Source: Tiliqua scincoides (Eukaryota; Chordata; Lepidosauria; Squamata; Scincidae). From it: a DNA stretch of 64,000 nucleotides. The stretch spans positions 61,322,856-61,386,855 of the forward strand of contig NC_089827.1 in NCBI RefSeq assembly GCF_035046505.1. Reading direction: 5' to 3'. The position numbers were made by a program, and so were the translations under genes. Shown piece after piece: positions 10,411-22,089 of the stretch; the first letter of the stretch is position 1; every line of letters starts with the position of its first letter. A model generated the notes under the pieces. That model was not told where the DNA came from. It was given only the letters and a program-made list of their open reading frames with translations, and made no database searches.

Positions 10411-10639
10411 CATGGCTGTTGCAAGGCTAGGCTTGTCCAGGAAGCCTAGTTTAAGTTGCATATATAACTGGTACAGCTGCCTAAAGTGCTTCCTGTCACA
10501 GATGCCATTGGGCAGCAAGCCAACTTGGATGAAGTACTGGGATGAAGTCAGATGTGGAGATTATCTGCAAGTAGCAATAACGCTTGACTTAATTTGTGAG
10601 GATTGTTTTAGGAAACAGTGACCAACCTGCTGTGTTTTA

Positions 10640-10640
<1 letters not shown>

Positions 10641-10704
<64 letters not shown>
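10641..10704. repeat. (ATT)n microsatellite
   Basis: About 21 uninterrupted ATT units form the 3' tail repeat of the reversed L2-like element to its right. Confidence 0.95.
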
Positions 10705-10706
<2 letters not shown>

Positions 10707-10925
10707 AGTATTTATATACCGCTTTTCAACTAAAAGTTCACAAAGCGATTTACAGAGAAAAATTAAATAAACTAAATGGCTCCCTGTCCCAAAAGGGCTC
10801 ACAATCTAAAAAGATGCAAATGAATACCAGCAGACAGACACTGCTGGGGTGAGGTGGGCCAGTTACTCTCCCCCTGCTAAAAAAAGGAGCACCCACTTGA
10901 AAAAGTGCCTCTTACCCAATTAGCA
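10705..10925 (-). mobile_element. L2-like element tail, reverse orientation
   Basis: On the minus strand this reads AACCGC-type tail sequence (AAATCGCTTTGTGAACTTTT, then AGCGGTATATAAATACTGTT) running into the (AAT)n microsatellite. It is the same tail family as 45150-45272. Confidence 0.6.
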
Positions 10926-11801
10926 GGGGTAATTTGGCTTCTTTTTTAAAAAAATTTTGCTTATTTGCCTGTGAGGTCATTGCCATGTTCTTGATACTGT
11001 GTAGGACCACGCACCTCACATGGCTCTGTGAAGTCACTGCCTGTACAACCACTGACAGTGCTGCAGCAGTGAGCTGCCACTCCTTTCTTCATTCCTATTG
11101 GACTTTTTTCTTCCTCCTCTTCTTCCTTTCCTAAGAGATCACACCCAATTAGGTGACAGCAAGGTTCAGTTGAGACTTTGTGTGTCTTCATTTAACTGTA
11201 TCCTTGCTAAGGAGTTTCATTTTGGGGTGGTTTACCAATGTGAATGTAGAAATGTTTGTGAGTGAGGTGCTTCTGAGTGGTCTCCACTTCTAAAAGCACT
11301 AGACTTGTCACCTCTCCTGGTGTGCAAAGAATATCGCGATCACAGTTCAGTAATAATATACCTGACACACCTGTGATTTTAACCCCAGAAATGGGGGGGG
11401 GGGGTATAAAGGGGAAGGCGAGAAGAAGAGGAAATTCAAAACAAGGAATATATCAGGAGAGGACCGAAGAAAAGGACAGTGGCAGGAAAGGGAAGCCTTG
11501 ATGTTACTGCCACAGATTGAAGATCACAAAGAGCTTCTGCATTAGCAGGGACTTTCTCACTTGCTACAATGCAAGCTGAGTGCATGTGTGTTCCTCAACT
11601 CTTGCATGAGTTCCATGTGCACACCAGAGCCCTAATGAGGATGCCGGAGTTTGTGTATTGCTATCATTAACAACCAAACGGGCTGCTGCAGTTTCTTTGG
11701 CGTACGAAACCAGGCATTGATGTATGCTATACCTACATGCATCTTGTATGAATGTATTCACGGCCTATGTTGTTTCTGAAGTCCAATCTGTGTCTGAGAT
11801 A

Positions 11802-12735
11802 CAGGTCATGCCTTGTTATCCAGTGGGGGTTCCATTCCAGAACTCCCAGTGGAGAAAAAAAAAATTAGCAGATACCAAATCAGTGGAAAAATAGCTTTAA
11901 AGACCCACTTCCAGGTTTCTTGCTCCTCCACTGTCACCCCAGAATGCATTGGTATATAGAGACTATATCGCATTCAGCCACTAGATGGGGTGAATTATGG
12001 AATCTAGTGGAATGAAATTATTCTATTAGATTCCATTATTCACCCCATCTAGTGGTTGAATGTGGTATAGCGTCTATACCAGTGGTCACCAAACTACGGT
12101 GCACGGTAAAAGCTGTTGCTGTCTGGAAAAGCTCTTACAGTTCCACTTCACCGCTGGGAAGAAGCCCACCCAAGTGCTGCAATGCGACGCTCTGGGCAGT
12201 CACACCTGTAGCCCACTGCGGCAAAAGGGCTTTGTGCCTGCATTTCTGGGCAGATGCAACTGTCTAGGATCACATTGTGGCACTCAGGTGGGCTTCGTGT
12301 GAGCAGCAAGGTGGAACGGTAAGCACTGCTCACCTGGGGAAGGTATGCAGTATTGTGCTGGATCTGGCCAGCAGGCTGTGGTTTGGCAAGCGCTAATCTA
12401 TACCAATGCATTCTGGGAAGACAATGGAGGAGCAAGAAACCCAGAAGTGGGTCCTTAAAGCTATCTTTAACCCCGACAAGCTTGCAACCAGTGCGGTTTA
12501 ATAACATGAAGATAGGAAATGGAATTTTGGTGCTTTTTTTCCTTGTTACAAGGCATTTAAAGATGGACCCCTGTATCAGTGGTGAGTCAAATATTGGATT
12601 CTACTGATCTGGTGACCACTGGTATAGACGCTATACCACATTTGGCCACTAGATGGGGTGAATAATGGAATCTAATAGACTACATCAGTAATCAGTAATC
12701 AGTAATCAGTAATTTCAAACATCAGTGGTGACCTG
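11802..12735. mobile_element. Tigger/mariner-like element with nested inverted repeats
   Basis: The ends CAGGTCATGCC and ...TGGTGACCTG are bordered by TA on both sides (11800-11801 and 12736-12737), the duplication used by Tc1/mariner and Tigger elements. The left end (TTGTTATCCAGTGGGGGTTC) resembles Tigger ends. Inside, a block containing CACCCCATCTAGTGG occurs three times: about 11965-12010 (reverse), 12025-12080 (forward) and 12620-12685 (reverse). Another block around 11885-11960 has an inverted partner near 12398-12475. A hAT-like CAGTGGTCACCAAAC end occurs at 12082. No transposase remains. Confidence 0.6.
12680..12715. repeat. Short tandem repeat (ATCAGTA)n
   Basis: About four copies of a 7-bp unit (ATCAGTA) lie near the right end of the Tigger-like element. 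Confidence 0.8.
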
Positions 12736-13061
12736 TACATACGTACTTGCGCACCAAGATCTTTCTGAAAGTAAGAATATTTTATTATTTAATCCTAGGC
12801 TGATCTGAGATGTAATTTGCACAATTGGAATAAATAAGCCAAAGCAGGTAAGAGAATTTTCATGAATTCTGCATAATTTATTGCTTCCTAAAATTAAACA
12901 AGTATTTTTTTAAAATTAAAGCAAAGGTTTACAATGTATCAGGAGAAAGGTGTCTTGCCTTATTTCATTTCATGGTGCATAAAACTGAGCACTGCAATGA
13001 TACGTGTTCAGTTTTTCCACATTACCAACTTCTGAGTCACATGACAAGGGTAAGTGACACA

Positions 13062-13240
13062 GGGCCCAATCCTATCCAGTTTTCCAGTGCCGGTGCAACT
13101 GTGTCAGTGGAGCATGCACTGCATCTTGTGGTGCGGCAGCAGTCACAGAGGCCTCCTTAAGGTATGGGAACATTTGTTCCCTTACCTTGGGGCTGCATTA
13201 CAGCTGCACCAGTGCTGGAGAATTGGATAGAATTGGGCCC
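13062..13240. mobile_element. MITE with GGGCCCAATCCTATCC ends
   Basis: The inverted ends are GGGCCCAATCCTATCC and GGATAGAATTGGGCCC. The flanking triplet is ACA on both sides, which would fit a 3-bp target duplication. It is non-coding and relatives occur at 32962-33138 and 49318-49492. Confidence 0.7.
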
Positions 13241-13324
13241 ACAGTTAGGAGTCTTGATTTTTACCACCTATATTTTTTGCAAAGGGTCAGTTCTGCCTGT
13301 CGTGTCAGAATCTGTTTCACATAG

Positions 13325-14026
13325 TCATTGATGGGGCGGCGCATCCCCAAATTCTACTTTCTCTTTTACCAACACACTCACTTCAGCGACAGCGCATTGA
13401 TAGGCCTCAGAAGCCTCTTCAAACTCAGCTAGGTGCTGCTCATAGCTTTGAATAGATGCCAGGAGGGTCTCTCTTTCCACTGCTCCCAGGATGGCATGAA
13501 GAATGATATCCATGCCCAGGCCAAGAACACCAATGCCAATACCTCCAAGAACAGAGACTCCAATTTGCGCAAGCAAAGCGATAAGTTTGCTAACAGTAAC
13601 GGTTACAACATTTGAACAGATCAGTTTCACAGCAACGATACCTGCTGTCGCCGTGGCCTCTCCAAGAACAGTGGAGACAATGCTGTGAGCTGCAGCGATT
13701 TTCCCCAGTTCAGGCTGTTTGATATCGTAAAGTTTTCGATACATCCCTGGCTCGAGCTTTTCCTTCATGTCTCTGTCCAGCTTCCACACCTCTTGCTGAA
13801 TCTCATTCAAGACTCGGATGATGATGTCACAGTTCTCTTTGATGGTTCCATCCTCTTTCATGGCAACATGAGCAATCCCAGCCCCCAGATGGACATTCAG
13901 CGTTTCAATCAGTTCCTCGGTGGCCTTAAAATTAAGCCGCAAACAGTCTAACAGTTTCTGGTGCAGGTCAATCACCTCCTGGCGCCGCTTTGGATTATTG
14001 GGGTAGAGAAGGTCGCTGAGATTCAT
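13325..14026 (-). CDS. SMCO3: SMCO3, single-pass membrane protein with coiled-coil domains
   Basis: A single exon encodes 233 residues. I chose the methionine at 14026 (MNLSDLLYPNNPKRR) because the human protein starts the same way (MALSDFLYPENPKRR); the open frame extends 37 codons further upstream without similarity. Conserved blocks include MKEDGTIKENCDIII (57-71) and LEPGMYRKLYDIK (91-103). LGEATATAGIVAVKL follows at 121-135. Residues about 148-183 form a long Gly-rich hydrophobic segment (AQIGVSVLGGIGIGVLGLGM), the membrane part, and the rest is predicted helical or coiled coil. The molecular role is unknown. It is antisense within the proposed long intron of C12orf60, as in human. No frameshift or stop was seen. 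A weak poly(A) signal candidate lies at 12877-12882. Confidence 0.95.
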   Translation of the reverse strand: MNLSDLLYPNNPKRRQEVIDLHQKLLDCLRLNFKATEELIETLNVHLGAGIAHVAMKEDGTIKENCDIIIRVLNEIQQEVWKLDRDMKEKLEPGMYRKLYDIKQPELGKIAAAHSIVSTVLGEATATAGIVAVKLICSNVVTVTVSKLIALLAQIGVSVLGGIGIGVLGLGMDIILHAILGAVERETLLASIQSYEQHLAEFEEASEAYQCAVAEVSVLVKEKVEFGDAPPHQ

Positions 14027-17000
14027 TCTTTGAAGAAGAGCTGGTAGCAAACAGGACAGCAAAACTGCTGTGAACGTTTGAGGTGGCAATATGAGGAGTA
14101 ACTTGCCTCTAAAGTCACATAATGCAAGGAAAGTCAAGCGACATTTCTTGATGGCACTGGTAGATTAATTATGTCAAAGGGTTTCATGGGAAACATTGAG
14201 TTTTTGAAGACAGACTGGGGATCCTTATCTTTCCCTGGTGCCTTATGGTTGGAAAAATCATGATGTGGCCGAGCCAGCCCTAGTACAGAGCCTTTTAAAA
14301 CGCTGACTGGCTACTGTTGTATGGGATTCAATTGTGTTGCTACTTCCTCTCTGGAAGTAGCACAGAAAGGAGGAACCTGAGGGGAAGGGAAACTTAGGGA
14401 CATAAACAAGCATTAAGTCACTAGCTGGACTCACTTGTGGATGCCACTTGTAACACTTGTGGGATGTTAGCCACCACTGGTGATGAAATGTAGTCTGGGC
14501 AGAAGTGCCAGACAGATGCTCCATCAGGGTATATTGAGCTGCTGTTGCCTCCTCACAGCTGGGCAGTTGCAGAGTTGGTCAGAGATGGGTCAAGTGAATG
14601 ACCCCCTCCCAGTCCCTCCTGGTTATATTCCAACATCAGTGGGAGTTAGTTCCACAGAGCCTAAAGAGGTCCAAGTATGCACTTGCTGGGGTGGTTGTTG
14701 GCAACCTTCAGTCTCGAAAGACTAAGGTTTAAGCCTAGAGCACCTGGCATTCCTAGGCGGTCTCCCATCCAAGTACTAACCAGGCCTGGCCCTGCTTAGC
14801 TTCTGAGATCAGGCATGTGCAGGGTAACAGTTGCTGCTCTTGCTGGGGTAGGAACTAGACATGAGCTGGACCCTTAAGAGTAGAGGTCAGCAGCAAGCAG
14901 AAGTTCATCCCTACCTACCCCCAGTGCCTGTCATTTTAACTATACACTTCCCTCTGCTTCATTTAATAAACCCTATAATTTATTAATTATAACAAGCATT
15001 GACTAATATTAATAAATAATAATAATTAATTATCAGCATCCTTATTCTCTCTTCTGTATATGCATGAACACATCCCTTGCCCAACTCTACAACACGGAAA
15101 TGATTGGAAGAAGTTCTCACCTTAATTTTCAGCTTGGCACAATCAGTTTGAAAGCTAGTGCAGGCATCCTGCTTTGGGCTCATATCCGATAATAGTGTGG
15201 CTGCTGGTAAAGTCACGCTGACCCACACTTCTTTGCTGAAGCAGTGTCCGGGGCTTGCTCGCAACAGTGGCTCAGCACAATGGGTCACAAGGCAGCCGTC
15301 ATTGTGCCATGTACTTAACCCTCATTTACTAAACTGCAGCTCATAGAATCAGCAAATTATTTCAACTGCTGACATATTCACATTTAAATGTATCCATTTT
15401 AGAATGAATATACTATAGAACCAGTGCAAGGGGATCACAGATCACTTGCTCATCCATAGAAATGTGCAAATGTTACTAATGCAACAAAAAATGTGAATCA
15501 AGCACAACCTTCTTTGTCTGATATATTTCTGGTGCAGTCTTCAGCACTGAGCAAATTATATCCTTTAAATCTACTTGCTTTGGACTTTTAGCAGGATGGA
15601 ACAAGATGTCCTACATTTACACAAGCATCTCATTTTGGTGGACCATAATGAACTGAAGTAAAACCATTTTACACAAGCAGGTAGGATTACTCCCAATTAT
15701 TCACAAGGACCATAAATAGTATTGTATTCTGGCTCATAGCGGGAACTGTTAGACTTTGCAAGTTAATATTCAGTATTGTAGGATTAGTTAGAGGATTGGG
15801 CTGGGCAAGAGGGAAGGGAACACTGTGAAAACCACTAACAAATAGATCATAGAAAAGATATTCAAGATTACTGTTGTGTTCTCCTCAACTAGTATAGAAA
15901 GCATTAATAAGAACTGCAGCATAATTGACAGTCCAATGAAAACCCAACTAGGTAGAATTGCTAGGACCTAAACATTTGGTTCCACTGGAGCATCTGCCTT
16001 AAATACAATTATTTAACTGAGTTTTTGTCAAGGAAAGGGGGTGTGCGAGTACCAGGAAAAGGCAGGCTAACAAAAGGGAGTAGCATCTAAGGGTAAGCGC
16101 GCCTGCACCCCTTCCTGCTCTCTGCTTTCCCTATACTGGACCAGCAGCAGAATGGGGAAAAATATTGGTAGTTTGCATCCACTGCATCCATCCTAAGCTA
16201 TAGAGACCAGACAGAGGAGGACCATCTGGGGAAAACTCCTTCCCAGCAGGACACTGAACTCCTGGCATATCTCATAGAAAGGATTGGGCTGTTAATGGCA
16301 GCCATATTTTGCAAAACATGCCTTATGTTCCTTTTACTGCTTTTAAACTTGCTTCACATTCTTGTTTTGAAAAAAATGTGTATATTTCACATGGTCCATG
16401 AATTTTTCTCAGAACAAATGTGTATATACATTTCATGTTAAAGTATGATCACTTTATACATGGAGTTATTTCAGTAGAGTACGTTGTTGGTTTTTGTCAT
16501 GAATATGTACAGTTTGGGCCTAGTAACATGTAACGCTACATGTAAAACATGTACAAGCTAAAACAGTAACACAGAAGTGGCTTGCAGTCCTAGCTGCTAG
16601 GAATTTACAACTCAATGGAAGGTGATAATGTAGCACCTAGGCAGCCAGAAAGACGCCCATCAAGGATGGAATGCAGCTGTAGATCTGGGGGGGGGGGAGA
16701 GCTGAGAGGGCTAGCATCTAGCCCCACTTCCGGAGGACAGGGTCTTTGGTCTTTGTCTTTGTTGGGGAAGGTTGTGGGTGCAAGATCCTGCAGCCTGGTC
16801 CGCCAGGGCCATGTGGCCTTATAGAAACCTGGAGGAAAGATCTACAAAGAAAGCTGATCCAGGTGAGAGTAGGGAAAAATAGAGTTAGCCAGTTAACTTT
16901 GTTGTTTTATGCTGATAATGTTTCCTAGAATTTTTTATGCCTCTAGCATTTGCTGCCTTTTGTAACTTTTTGTAACCCCATGTAATTAATAAAGTAAAAA

Positions 17001-17476
17001 TCCTTTTACCATGTTGGTTCATTGTCTGTTGGGGACAAAGGTTCAGAATCCTGCCTAGCCGTTCAGCAAGCTACCAAATCCTCATTGTGGACTAGTAACT
17101 TGAGGACTGAGACTTTAAGTAAAGAAAGTGCTCAGTGCCTACAAGGGATATAGTTAAGCCTAGAGGGTCTCAGTATCCCTGGACTGAGACACTGGCTCTT
17201 ACAGGGTGGTGCCAGTACTACCGAACAGGGATCTTTGAGGGCTCTAGGGTTCAGAACCAACAACTCTGAGCACCCCAAAACCCTGGGAGTGAGACCAAGT
17301 ATACGACAGTTCTTAGTATAGAAATAGTTCTTAGAAATATTTTGTGTGCTGTTCAGCATCGAAGAAGTTTTATTCACGGGGACAGAAGTGCTGCTAATGA
17401 GGTTTCAGAAGAGAGATGGCTAAGATTGCAGTTTTACAGATGGCATCCCATTAAGCATTTTTGGTTTGTATTTCAG
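14027..17476. other. Intergenic/intronic stretch between SMCO3 and the C12orf60 main exon
   Basis: Apart from the 5S SINE at 14693-14838 I see no gene or clear repeat here. There is an AT-rich patch at 14950-15040, a G-run near 16687-16697, and an AATAAA at about 16988 within sequence that looks like a decayed repeat. Confidence 0.5.
14693..14838 (-). mobile_element. 5S-rRNA-derived SINE with 11-bp TSD
   Basis: On the minus strand the body matches the 5S rRNA internal promoter and 3' half (GAAGCTAAGCAGGGCCAGGC, then TGGTTAGTACTTGGATGGGA). It is followed by the LINE-like tail TTAGTCTTTCGAGACTGAAG. The direct repeats CTTGCTGGGGT lie at 14682-14692 and 14839-14849. Part of the 5S head is deleted. 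Confidence 0.9.
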
Positions 17477-18278
17477 TGCAAAGACTCCCTTGGAAATGCT
17501 GTCCATGTTTGGCTCCAAGGAGGATCAGCAGAGGCTGCTCAATGCCAGCCACACTCTGTATGATTGTGTCTACAGTTTTGTCTCTTCTAGCAACATCATA
17601 TTCCGAATACTCAACCAGTACCTTAAAACTGAATTTGCCAGTGTTGCACTCAAGGAGAATCTGAGCATCATGGAGAACCTCCAGCTTCTGATAAGTGCTC
17701 TGAACGAAATGCAAGAGACTGTGGACTCTAAGGCTAAAGATGTCCATCAGCATGTCAGCGACCCATTGTATTCTAAGATCAACCTGACTACATCCTCCAA
17801 AGAGGAAAGAACGCAGCTCGTGAAAGAAATTTCAAGTATATATACGGGAGCTTTTTCAAATGTCTGTGGTCCTATTGCTACGGTCTTATTCAGACATGGC
17901 AATCTCCCTGAAAAACTGGAGTATGTCGTTCAGAATTTAGCAAACTGTCCTGTGGTAGCTCTCCGAGTAGGTGACCTTCTTATGAACCAGGGAAAAATTG
18001 CCGAGGCAGTTCCAGAGCCTACCACCAGCAAATCCCCTTCAGCAACTTTGTCTGGAGAGAGGGTTCACGGTCAGTCAGTAGCTACCACCGCTGTCTCCCT
18101 TACCACCCTCATGCAGAGAGTTCTTCAGGGTCACTCAGATAAGAATAACAGCCTTGCATTGGCTGCAAACTACATGGAAGATGCTGCGAAGGTACTGAAA
18201 CCAATTTCTGAAAGCTTCCAAAGCATTGTTAAGGCAGCTGAAGAGTATGTCATGCTGATCGTCGAACAGTTTCAGTGA
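17477..18278 (+). CDS. C12orf60: C12orf60 homologue, main coding exon
   Basis: The exon begins at 17477 after a good acceptor (TTTGTATTTCAG). If the ATG at 17496 is used the protein has 260 residues (MLSMFGSKEDQQRLLNASH); with the candidate upstream exon it has 278. Similarity to human C12orf60 is moderate but spread over the whole length: NEMQETVDSKAKDV and DPLYSKI near the middle, then NCPVVALRVGDLL, TTSKSPS and NYMEDAAKVLKPISESFQ near the end. It is predicted largely alpha-helical with no signal peptide. The function is unknown in any species. Position and strand, plus-oriented with SMCO3 antisense upstream, agree with the human locus. The frame is intact. Confidence 0.88.
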
Positions 18279-18342
18279 GTCAGAAGGTGAGGTTCAGCTC
18301 TTGGACATCCATCTCTGCTTATGTGGCAGGGGAAGTTGTGCA

Positions 18343-18348
18343 AATAAA
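18343..18348 (+). terminator. Poly(A) signal AATAAA for C12orf60
   Basis: AATAAA lies 65 nt after the stop codon of the C12orf60-like frame. It is a plausible proximal polyadenylation signal; another AATAAA at 19858 lies within a LINE tail. Confidence 0.5.
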
Positions 18349-19789
18349 GAAGAAAGAGCATCTGTCAGTTGCAGCAACTCCATTTCCATCTGCATCCATT
18401 TTGATGTCACGTCCTGAGCACTGCACCAGAAAGTCTAAACTAGGTGCTCCTTAAAGGTGCAGGTAGATAAGTATCTGCCGAAAACAATGTGCCCTGCCAG
18501 ACCACCCATGCAAAAAGCTTCTATAATATGTCTGTTTTAAGTCTAAGCATAACCTTTCTATGTGTTCTTCATGGTCTCTGCACAGCCACATGTAGCATAC
18601 GCAGAATGCTTTGTCGAGCGTTCTGCCCCTGTTGTCAACTGGAGGGAAACCCCACACATACTGTGTGCCTTGAGGACAAGAAGCATGTGAAATCCCTCTG
18701 TTCCTTTGATGGCTTCTCCTGTCATTCAGATTGTAGCATTTGAAGAGAGAGTCCCCACTCAAGGTAGGGGGGGGCAGAACACTTAACAAAGCTCTGTGTG
18801 TGCGGAGAACTCCGTTACTGCACAGATGAGCACCTGAAGAACTGTCGTTACAGAAAAAAACAGCCTATATCCTTTCTATTGTTGACATCCTACTTGTAGC
18901 CACGCTCCTTAGGCCAGCACAAAGAGACTGTGGCCTGATTTTTCTGCTTATGAAATGGCAATAATATTTCCCTGTCTGAGCTGTACAGGATGTTATGCAG
19001 CTATATCCAGATGTATTCAAGCCTGAGTAAGCCCTTTGTAGATTGCAGAGCTAATCAAATCATCTGTTGCATCTTTTGCTAAAGATGCATGTAACTAGCC
19101 CCTCTATCACACTACACAACATATTGCCCTCTTGTGTTGCATACTGAGATCCAAGTTCATCTGGAAGCACTGTCATTTTCTGATGTCTCCATGAATGCTA
19201 AGTCATCAAGTTCAACCATTTCTGGTTTGATTATACAGTAGTGCCAAGGCTTCAATCCATGGCCTGCTGGAAGAAGGAGGTGGGGGAGTCTGCCATGTTC
19301 AGGATCACCTCTCCTTGCCTGCTTGTTGCTTTGGAAGGACCACGTAAGCAGGGGCAGACTATTTCGAGCCTGCACTGTTCCCCTTTAGTTTACTTACCAG
19401 GAGCACAGCCTGCAGGCTACCTGGTCCAAGTCTCTTCTGTTTTTTATGAGCAGGCTGGAGACCAGTCTGCACTGCTTCCATTTCAAACAGAAGTGGTGGG
19501 GACCATGCATGCTGCAGGTGGCACTCCTGGCAAGTGGGGGGGGGGTGCAAGTGCCCACAGATGATAGCCATCTCTATCATTTCTCATTGTCTGATCCTGC
19601 AGAGGCAGTGGAAGTTCTGAACTGGTGTTTGTTTCGGACTGGATGAGCCTTCCCTCTGCATCTTTAGGCTGATGGCCTAAAGCATTCCTGTTTCAGAAGG
19701 CATTTTATTTTGTTTCTTAAGCAGATTTTTATCTTTGCTGTTTGCATTTGAATTTGGAAAATTCTTGCTATTTTTATAATTGCAGCTTT

Positions 19790-20300
19790 TCTTAGCAGAC
19801 ACTCTCATTATTTTATTGCATTGTTATATACGTTTGTGAGTCACTTTGATATTTTAAAATAAAAGTGCAGTATAAACTAAATGTACTGAAAAACATCAGG
19901 TAAGATAAGAGGTACCAAATGCAGCCTCAGAAGGCAGAGGGCACTAGCGGAGGCTGCAGTGGGGAGAATGGATGGAGATGGGGGAATATTGTTAGTGCTA
20001 GTAACTTTCTGGTGAGGCCTGAAGATATTTTTTTTCCATACAAGCCATCGGAGTTCTCAGTCTTTTTCATGTGGCTTTTACAGCTTGGTCCTTCTTTTAT
20101 AAGGTGGTTGCTGCTGGTCTTGTGTTCTATTATAATTGTGTTTTGTTGTTTTAGGATTGCCTTGATGTTTTATGGGTTTGGGGTTATAATGTAATTTGTT
20201 TTAGTTGTGAGTTTTTTGTACTTTTTCTCTCTTTTGGTAAGCTGCTTTGGGTCCCCTCAGGGAGGAAAACAGGGTAAAAATGCTAAAAATGAATAAATAA
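19790..20300 (+). mobile_element. Two L2-like LINE tails
   Basis: The segment at 19790-19882 ends GTGAGTCACTTTGATATTTT and AAAAGTGCAGTATAAACTAA. The segment at 20222-20300 reads AAGCTGCTTTGGGTCCCCTC and ends in AATGAATAAATAAA. Both are typical 3' ends of reptile L2 elements without coding sequence left. Confidence 0.6.
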
Positions 20301-20733
20301 ACTGTGCAGCTCCAAATAGTTTCACACACCACTAAGGAGCTGACCCTTGTCATTACTTCTGTTGGTAGTTGTGCACTCCATTCCATGACCTGTCAACATC
20401 CACATGTCAGAGGAAGGTGAAACAGTCAGCTCTTTGCATCTGGGATGGGAAGAGGGTTGGTGCTTTCCCCCTTCACTGAGCTTATTGGGAGGGGGTCAAA
20501 GGGCCAGTCAAACCCTCATCGTCTCTTCCTCCTTCACTCCCACCCTTCTTCCCAGTCTGGGTTTTGTCCTCAATTCTCCCAGTCACGACAGATGACAAGA
20601 AGGATGTTTGCAAGTCAGAAGCTCTATTATCTTTTGTGCAGCTTAGTGCTTCACACCCCTTGTGGTTTTATACAGTGGGAACACAGAACAGACCACTGAG
20701 TTTGGTGTGAACATCTCCTCTCTTGCTCCAGAA

Positions 20734-21067
20734 CAGGGGTGTCAAACTTGTTTCATACCGAGGGCCGAATAGCATTCATGATGCCTGCTGAGGGCCAAAA
20801 GTGATGCCATTAGGCAGGAAGTGATGTCATTAAACAGGTCATAACCAAAACGAAGCACTTTTTTCACTTAGGAACTCATTAGCTGCAACTGACAGAAAAC
20901 ACACAGATCTTGATCATATTTCAAGACATGGGAGAGCCTAATTTTCATGTGGGCTGCCCTTTCCGCAGTGCCACCTCAGCACTGCTAAGCAGCTGAGAGC
21001 CCGAGGGCCTGATAAAAAGCTTCCGCAGGCCACATCCGGCCCCTGGGCCTTATGTTTGAGACCCCTG
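20734..21067. mobile_element. hAT MITE, family E
   Basis: The ends are CAGGGGTGTCAAACTTG and GTTTGAGACCCCTG. The flanks CTCCAGAA (20726-20733) and CTCTAGAA (21068-21075) match at 7 of 8 bases. A reversed copy of the same family lies at about 56358-56659. Confidence 0.87.
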
Positions 21068-22089
21068 CTCTAGAATTGGGGTAGCAGGAAGGATGAGCTC
21101 CTGCTTTTCAGAAGTTCTAAAGAAGCATAACAAAGCAAAGATTTTGAGTTTCTGACCTGATTCAGTTCGTACATTTATGTACTGGGTACCAGTGCTGACC
21201 TGAAATGGAGGGAGAGTTTGCCCCCCTCCCTTGCTTATTTTTAAGCACAAAGGGAGTGAAAAAGTTCCCCACGCTCACAGTTTCCCCCTCCCCCCCCCAG
21301 CATCCCTTCTCTCCCTGGTATGTTTTTTTTAAAATCTGTCTGCAGCCCAATAAGCTGCTGTTTCAGCACCTGTTTTAAAAAAAAAATAGCTTTTATCCTA
21401 GAAGGAATGAAGTCTTCATGTAACCTGTCAGGTTTGATGAGGTGACAAAGGAAAATGGCCCCCCCCATGGCCCTTACTGTTTCTAGAAGGAAGAAAGCTG
21501 TGTTTTGTTTTTCTTTAATAGTACCAAAGCAGCAGCCAGTCAGCTGCAAAGGGCAGTGAACAATTAGCACAAAGGGTAATATTTGAGTTGCTTTCAGAAA
21601 AAATGATGCTCCGCTTTCCACAATCTCCAGTCTGATGAACCATTAGAAAATTTAGAATCAAACTAGTACAGATTATTGGTTCTGTTTAGGGTGCCTACAA
21701 GGAAAGAGAGCCTTGGAAGTGATCATCAGCTTCCATTCACCTTCACAGACTCTTGCCCTGACCATTCCATCCCTCCTTGTGTCCCCCCCCACCCCATTCT
21801 GCTTTCCCAGGGCATACCAAGTAAGCATCTTCCAGCAAATGGTGGAGGTTATAGAACTAATTACTGGCAAAAGCAACCCCAGGATAAGGGTCAGCTCTAA
21901 ATGCTTCTCCCTTTCCTTACTAGAAAGTGGACAAATGATGTGAATATTTCTGTTAGCTAATTCCTCATGAAGCAGAGCAACACGTCTGATTTAGTTTGGC
22001 GTTTTGCTCCCTGCCCTCTTTGCCCCACCCCTTTTAAATGTTTGCCCCAACAGGTGCCCCAGCCAGGTGAGGCCAGGAAATGTCCACCT

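Larger units (their letters stand above)
18349..22089. other. Intergenic stretch between C12orf60 and the osteocalcin-like gene
   Basis: It holds L2-like tails at 19790-19882 and 20222-20300, a hAT MITE at 20734-21067, and short homopolymer runs near 21290 and 21785. No ART4-like frame was found, although human ART4 sits in this interval. Confidence 0.6.

Noticed and set aside
14700-14825. 5S rRNA gene
   Set aside because: The similarity covers only part of 5S rRNA, is joined to a LINE tail and lies in a target duplication, so it is a SINE.
16960-17320. Possible LTR right end (AATAAA followed by TTGGTTCATTGTCTG)
   Set aside because: The look is suggestive, but no opposite end, duplication or internal part could be found.
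19858-19863. Second AATAAA as the C12orf60 poly(A) signal
   Set aside because: It is part of an L2-like tail; the signal at 18343 is much closer to the stop codon.
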